This document shows positions 60,786-64,000 of a stretch of 64,000 nt of DNA, piece by piece. The position numbers were made by a program, and so were the translations under genes. Positions within the stretch are counted from its first letter, which is position 1. Every line of letters starts with the position of its first letter. The stretch is from Caldicellulosiruptor saccharolyticus DSM 8903 (GTDB lineage: Bacteria > Bacillota > Thermoanaerobacteria > Caldicellulosiruptorales > Caldicellulosiruptoraceae): positions 599,501 to 663,500 of the forward strand of contig NC_009437.1 in assembly GCF_000016545.1 (NCBI RefSeq), in the 5' to 3' direction. The notes under the pieces were generated by a model. The model did no database searches, was not told the origin of the DNA, and worked only from the letters and a program-made list of their open reading frames with translations.

Positions 60786-62204
60786 ATGAGCAAAAACAAG
60801 AAACTTTTTCTCAAAATTGTTGCAATTGTAATTGCATTGTCTTTATTTGTTGCAATTCCTGTATATTCTCAGTTTTTTATAATCTCAAATGACTATCCCA
60901 CAGATCAGCAAATGGACTATATCAAAAAAGTGCTGCAAGTTGCCAAGGTTTATCATATTGGAAAGTACAGCTATGATGATTTGATTGACATGATGTTTGC
61001 AGGACTTTTCAAGAGCCTTGACAAGTACTCTGAGTATATGAAACCACAAGAGGCTAAAGACTTTACAGAGAGTGTGAATGGGGAGTTTTCTGGAATAGGT
61101 GTTCAGATAGAAAAACAAGATGATTATATTGTGATAACTGGTGTGTTTGATGGAACGCCAGCAAAAGAGGCAGGATTAAAGGTTGGTGATAAAATCATTG
61201 CAGCAGATGGGAAATCTCTTGTTGGCAAGACAACAGATGATGCTGTAAAGCTCATTCGCGGGCAAGAGGGAACAACTGTTGTGATTGACATCTTGCGAGA
61301 TGGCAAAACTTACAGATTTTCTATTGTAAGAAGAAAGATAAAGATTCCTGTTGTTGAGTACAAGGTGTTAGAAAATGATATAGGTTATATTAAACTTACA
61401 CAATTTTCGCAAGGTGCGTCAAATGAGGTCAAGAAAGCTCTTGATGAGTTTGACAAAAAGGGAATTAGAAATATCATATTTGATGTACGAAACAATCCCG
61501 GTGGGCTTTTGGATGAGGTTGTAAAGATTTGTGAGTTCTTTGTACCAGAGGGACCAATTGTAACAATTGAATACAATACCTTCAAGGATGAGTATAAATC
61601 AAAGAATAAAAATCCAAAATACAAACTTGCTGTTTTGACAAATGAATCAAGTGCTTCTGCATCTGAGATATTTGCCCAAGCTATTAAAGACAGGAAGGTT
61701 GGTGTGGTGATTGGTACAAAGACATACGGCAAAGGGACAGTCCAGACACTAATCTCGCTTCCCGAAACAGCTACTAAAAAAGGGTATATGGCAAAGGTTA
61801 CAGTTGCTAAGTATAAATCACCGTCTGGGTACTATGTAGATGGCAAAGGTGTTATACCAAATATTGAGGTGCAGGATGATTCGCTTTCCCAGTTTGGGCC
61901 TGACAAGATTTTGGCTTTGACAGCAACTAAGAAATACAAAAAAGGCGATATGGATTTGGAAGTACTTGCTGCTCAGCAAAGACTTTATTATTTGAGATAT
62001 TTGAGTAGCTGGACTGGAAAAATGGACGATGCGACTGTAAATGCAATCAAGAAGTTCCAAAAAGATAATAAGCTTTCACTAAATGGAGTACTTGATATAA
62101 CAACTCAAAAGAAGTTAAATGAAAGGTTTACAGAGTTTTTAAAATCAAAGTATGTTGACAAGCAGCTACAAAGAGCTATTCAGTACTTTAAGCAAGGGAA
62201 GTAA
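60786..62204 (+). CDS. S41-family C-terminal processing protease with PDZ and peptidoglycan-binding domains
   Basis: A 472-residue protein anchored or exported by an N-terminal hydrophobic segment (LFLKIVAIVIALSLFVAIPV). A PDZ domain (FSGIGVQIEKQ to VGKTTDDAVKLIRGQEGT, about 95-180) recognises substrate tails. The protease core has FDVRNNPGGLLDEVV, a probable Ser291 nucleophile (in NESSASASEIFAQAI) and Lys316 (in KTYGKGTVQT), the expected Ser-Lys dyad. Residues ~390-450 form a peptidoglycan-binding domain (DDATVNAIKKFQKDNKLSLNG). It acts outside the membrane on envelope proteins. AGGTAAAG-type site before the ATG. Confidence 0.92.
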   Translation: MSKNKKLFLKIVAIVIALSLFVAIPVYSQFFIISNDYPTDQQMDYIKKVLQVAKVYHIGKYSYDDLIDMMFAGLFKSLDKYSEYMKPQEAKDFTESVNGEFSGIGVQIEKQDDYIVITGVFDGTPAKEAGLKVGDKIIAADGKSLVGKTTDDAVKLIRGQEGTTVVIDILRDGKTYRFSIVRRKIKIPVVEYKVLENDIGYIKLTQFSQGASNEVKKALDEFDKKGIRNIIFDVRNNPGGLLDEVVKICEFFVPEGPIVTIEYNTFKDEYKSKNKNPKYKLAVLTNESSASASEIFAQAIKDRKVGVVIGTKTYGKGTVQTLISLPETATKKGYMAKVTVAKYKSPSGYYVDGKGVIPNIEVQDDSLSQFGPDKILALTATKKYKKGDMDLEVLAAQQRLYYLRYLSSWTGKMDDATVNAIKKFQKDNKLSLNGVLDITTQKKLNERFTEFLKSKYVDKQLQRAIQYFKQGK

Positions 62205-62212
62205 AAATTGGA

Positions 62213-62254
62213 AAGGGACCTTCTTTGGCAGAATCCTGAGAAGGTCCCTTTTTT
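62213..62254 (+). terminator. Hairpin terminator after processing protease
   Basis: AAGGGACCTTCT pairs perfectly with AGAAGGTCCCTT, followed by TTTT. Confidence 0.85.
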
Positions 62255-62281
62255 GATTTTAAAATTTGTTAATAAAATTGA

Positions 62282-62310
62282 TTGAAAATATCTAAATTAA
62301 AAATTAAAAT
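62282..62310 (+). promoter_or_regulatory. Candidate promoter of mreB-like gene
   Basis: TTGAAA at 62282-62287, 17-base spacer, TAAAAT at 62305-62310, in a very AT-rich region, so support is moderate. Confidence 0.45.
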
Positions 62311-62361
62311 ATTGTTAAGGTAATATAACAAAAATAAAGAGAGGAAAGGATAGGTCTTAAT

Positions 62362-63381
62362 ATGGCATTTGGAACAGATATAGGAATCGATTTGGGGACA
62401 GCAACAGTTTTAGTGTATGTCAAGGGCAAGGGTATAGTTTTGAGAGAACCGTCTGTTGTTGCAATAGAGCAGACAAGGAAACAGATTTTAGCAGTTGGGG
62501 AAGAAGCAAGGCGAATGATAGGAAGAACTCCTGGGAACATTGTGGCGGTAAGGCCACTCAGAGATGGTGTTATATCAGACTATGAAGTGACAGAAGCAAT
62601 GTTAAAGTATTTTCTTGGGAAAGTACTTGGCAGGCGTGTGTTTTTCAAGCCGAGGGTTGTTGTGTGTGTCCCCTCAGGTGTAACAGAGGTTGAAAAAAGG
62701 GCTGTTTTGGATGCTACATATGAAGCAGGAGCAAAGCAGACATTCTTGATTGAAGAGCCAATTGCAGCAGCAATTGGTGCAGGTCTTGATATTTCAAGGC
62801 CGATGGGATGTATGGTAATAGACATTGGTGGAGGTACAACAGACATTGCAGTAATTTCGCTTGGTGGAGCGGTTGTGAGTGAGTCAATTAAAGTTGCAGG
62901 GGATAAATTTGACGAGGCAATTATCCGATATATAAGAAAGAAGCACAGTGTTGCAATTGGTGAAAGAACAGCAGAAGAACTCAAGATAAACATAGGATGT
63001 GCATACAAAAAACCAAAGGTAGAATCTATGGAGGTCCGCGGACGAAGCTTACTTACTGGTCTTCCAAAGACAATTACTGTCACATCAGACGAGATGTTGC
63101 AGGCCTTAGAAGAACCAGTGTCGGCTATAATTGAAGCTGTTCACAGGGTACTTGAAAACACACCACCTGAACTTGCAGCAGATATTACCTCAACAGGGAT
63201 TGTCATGACAGGTGGAGGAAGTCTTTTATGGGGTTTGGACAAGCTGATTGTTGAAAAGACAGGTATTCCAACCAGAATTGCAGATGACCCAATTTCATGT
63301 GTTGCGCTGGGTACAGGAAAGGCGTTAGAAGCACTTGATCAACTGGAATCAAGTTTGATAAAGGACTCAAGAGTAAGGTAA
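62362..63381 (+). CDS. mreB: MreB/Mbl-family rod-shape actin homologue
   Basis: A 339-residue bacterial actin that organises lateral cell-wall synthesis. ATP-binding segments are present: [19 protein letters not shown] (phosphate 1), [17 protein letters not shown] (phosphate 2, ~153-169) and [20 protein letters not shown] (adenosine). [19 protein letters not shown] and [20 protein letters not shown] are typical of MreB/Mbl. It is followed 19 bases later by a flagellar rod-type gene, the same pairing as mbl-flhO in Bacillus, so Mbl is the closer analogue. AGAGGAAAGG site before the ATG. Confidence 0.9.
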   Translation: MAFGTDIGIDLGTATVLVYVKGKGIVLREPSVVAIEQTRKQILAVGEEARRMIGRTPGNIVAVRPLRDGVISDYEVTEAMLKYFLGKVLGRRVFFKPRVVVCVPSGVTEVEKRAVLDATYEAGAKQTFLIEEPIAAAIGAGLDISRPMGCMVIDIGGGTTDIAVISLGGAVVSESIKVAGDKFDEAIIRYIRKKHSVAIGERTAEELKINIGCAYKKPKVESMEVRGRSLLTGLPKTITVTSDEMLQALEEPVSAIIEAVHRVLENTPPELAADITSTGIVMTGGGSLLWGLDKLIVEKTGIPTRIADDPISCVALGTGKALEALDQLESSLIKDSRVR

Positions 63382-63400
63382 AAAAAGGGGATTTTATAAA

Positions 63401-64000
63401 ATGATTAGAGGAATTTACACATCTGCATCAGGGATGATTCTAAACCAAAAACTCATGGATTTGACTGCTAACAATATTGCAAATGTCAGTACAACTGGGT
63501 TTAAAAGAGATATTGCCCAGGTTGAAAGCTTTAGAAGGATGATGACCCACAAGATATACGATGACTCTTCAAATAGTATCGACAATGCAATTGGGTATAT
63601 GTCACTCGGAGCAGACGTTTCAAGGATTGTTAGCGATTTTTCTCAGGGGCTTTACATAAAGACAGACGAACCTTTGAACTTGGCGATAAGAGGAAGTGGA
63701 TTTTTTGCTGTAGAAAAAGTTGATCCTCAAACAGGTCAAGCTCAGGTTTACTATACAAGAAATGGTGCATTTACACTAAATTCAAATGGTGAGCTTGTGA
63801 CACTTGAAGGTTTTCGCGTCCTTGGACAAAACGGAAGGATTGTACTGCAAAATCAGGGACAAATCAGGATTGATGAGCAGGGTAACATCTATCAAGACGG
63901 CAGATTTGTTGACCGTTTGAGACTTGTCGATTTCCAAGACAAAACTCTTTTGCGTAAAATCGGCAATAATCTTTTTGAAGCAGATGCACAAAGTCAGCAG
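63401..64000 (+). CDS. Flagellar basal-body rod/hook protein (FlgF/FlgG/FlhO type), partial
   Basis: Open to the window edge, 200 codons seen. The N-terminal rod motif is MIRGIYTSASGMILNQKLMDLTANNIANVSTTGFKRD, with the family's ANNxANxxTTGFK signature. Further typical segments are PLNLAIRGSGFFAVE and YYTRNGAFTLNSNGELVTLEGFRVLG. Such proteins assemble into the flagellar rod. The position directly after the Mbl-like gene matches flhO in Bacillus. The C-terminus is outside the window. Confidence 0.88.
   Translation, partial: MIRGIYTSASGMILNQKLMDLTANNIANVSTTGFKRDIAQVESFRRMMTHKIYDDSSNSIDNAIGYMSLGADVSRIVSDFSQGLYIKTDEPLNLAIRGSGFFAVEKVDPQTGQAQVYYTRNGAFTLNSNGELVTLEGFRVLGQNGRIVLQNQGQIRIDEQGNIYQDGRFVDRLRLVDFQDKTLLRKIGNNLFEADAQSQQ

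Overview
The window looks like the chromosome of a low-GC, spore-lineage, thermophilic Firmicute, most probably Caldicellulosiruptor or a close relative. This rests on the AT-rich sequence with G-rich ribosome-binding sites and many TTG/GTG starts, an intracellular family 3 glycosidase, large S-layer-homology proteins, a split archaeal-type glutamate synthase, an Mbl/MreB gene next to a flagellar rod gene, and abundant IS256, ISLre2, IS1182 and ISL3 elements. The genus is inferred from gene content, not proven.

Layout. 1-3088: a secreted phosphodiester-glycosidase-like gene and a TtcA-type PP-loop gene on the minus strand. 3223-5827: an ISLre2 element wrecked by an IS256 copy. 5845-6550: a promoter, five tRNA genes (Pro, Tyr, Thr, Lys, Arg) and a terminator. 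6663-13101: a cupin gene, a five-gene split glutamate synthase operon and an HD-domain gene. 13699-20569: a MarR regulator with a heterodimeric ABC exporter, then an AraC regulator beside a frameshifted iron alcohol dehydrogenase. 20587-27101: a pile of nested and decayed insertion sequences, which has also cut a C39-peptidase bacteriocin exporter in half. 27639-34218: a compact, apparently intact peptide natural-product (RiPP) cluster. 34382-36507: more IS wreckage and an IS256 copy. 36508-41138: the remaining end of a phage- or plasmid-like element, with a sigma-factor-like protein and a repeat-rich non-coding tail, ending in a 45-bp copy of the tRNA-Arg 3' end. 41184-47848: a second copy of the cupin/glutamate synthase/HD segment. 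47891-64000: ordinary chromosome with a lactate permease, GH3 glycosidase, TraX-like protein, MntA-like nucleotidyltransferase, DusB, two S-layer-homology proteins, a C-terminal processing protease, an Mbl/MreB protein and a flagellar rod protein.

The tRNA-Arg gene and its 3' fragment bracket about 35 kb, which reads as an accessory island integrated at a tRNA gene. Both brackets are followed by the same 6.7-kb glutamate synthase segment, so the island history includes a large duplication or the import of a second allele. The two copies differ unevenly along their length.

The most interesting system is the RiPP cluster at 27639-34218. It has a 66-residue precursor with a Gly-Gly-Gly leader junction and a very hydrophobic Thr/Val/Ile-rich core with one Cys; a radical SAM/SPASM maturase with a built-in recognition domain; a separate PqqD-like protein; a cobalamin-binding radical SAM enzyme; a small unknown protein; a membrane-anchored C39 leader peptidase; and an ABC exporter pair. 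The genes are overlapping or closely spaced, which suggests one transcript. I do not recognise the product class.
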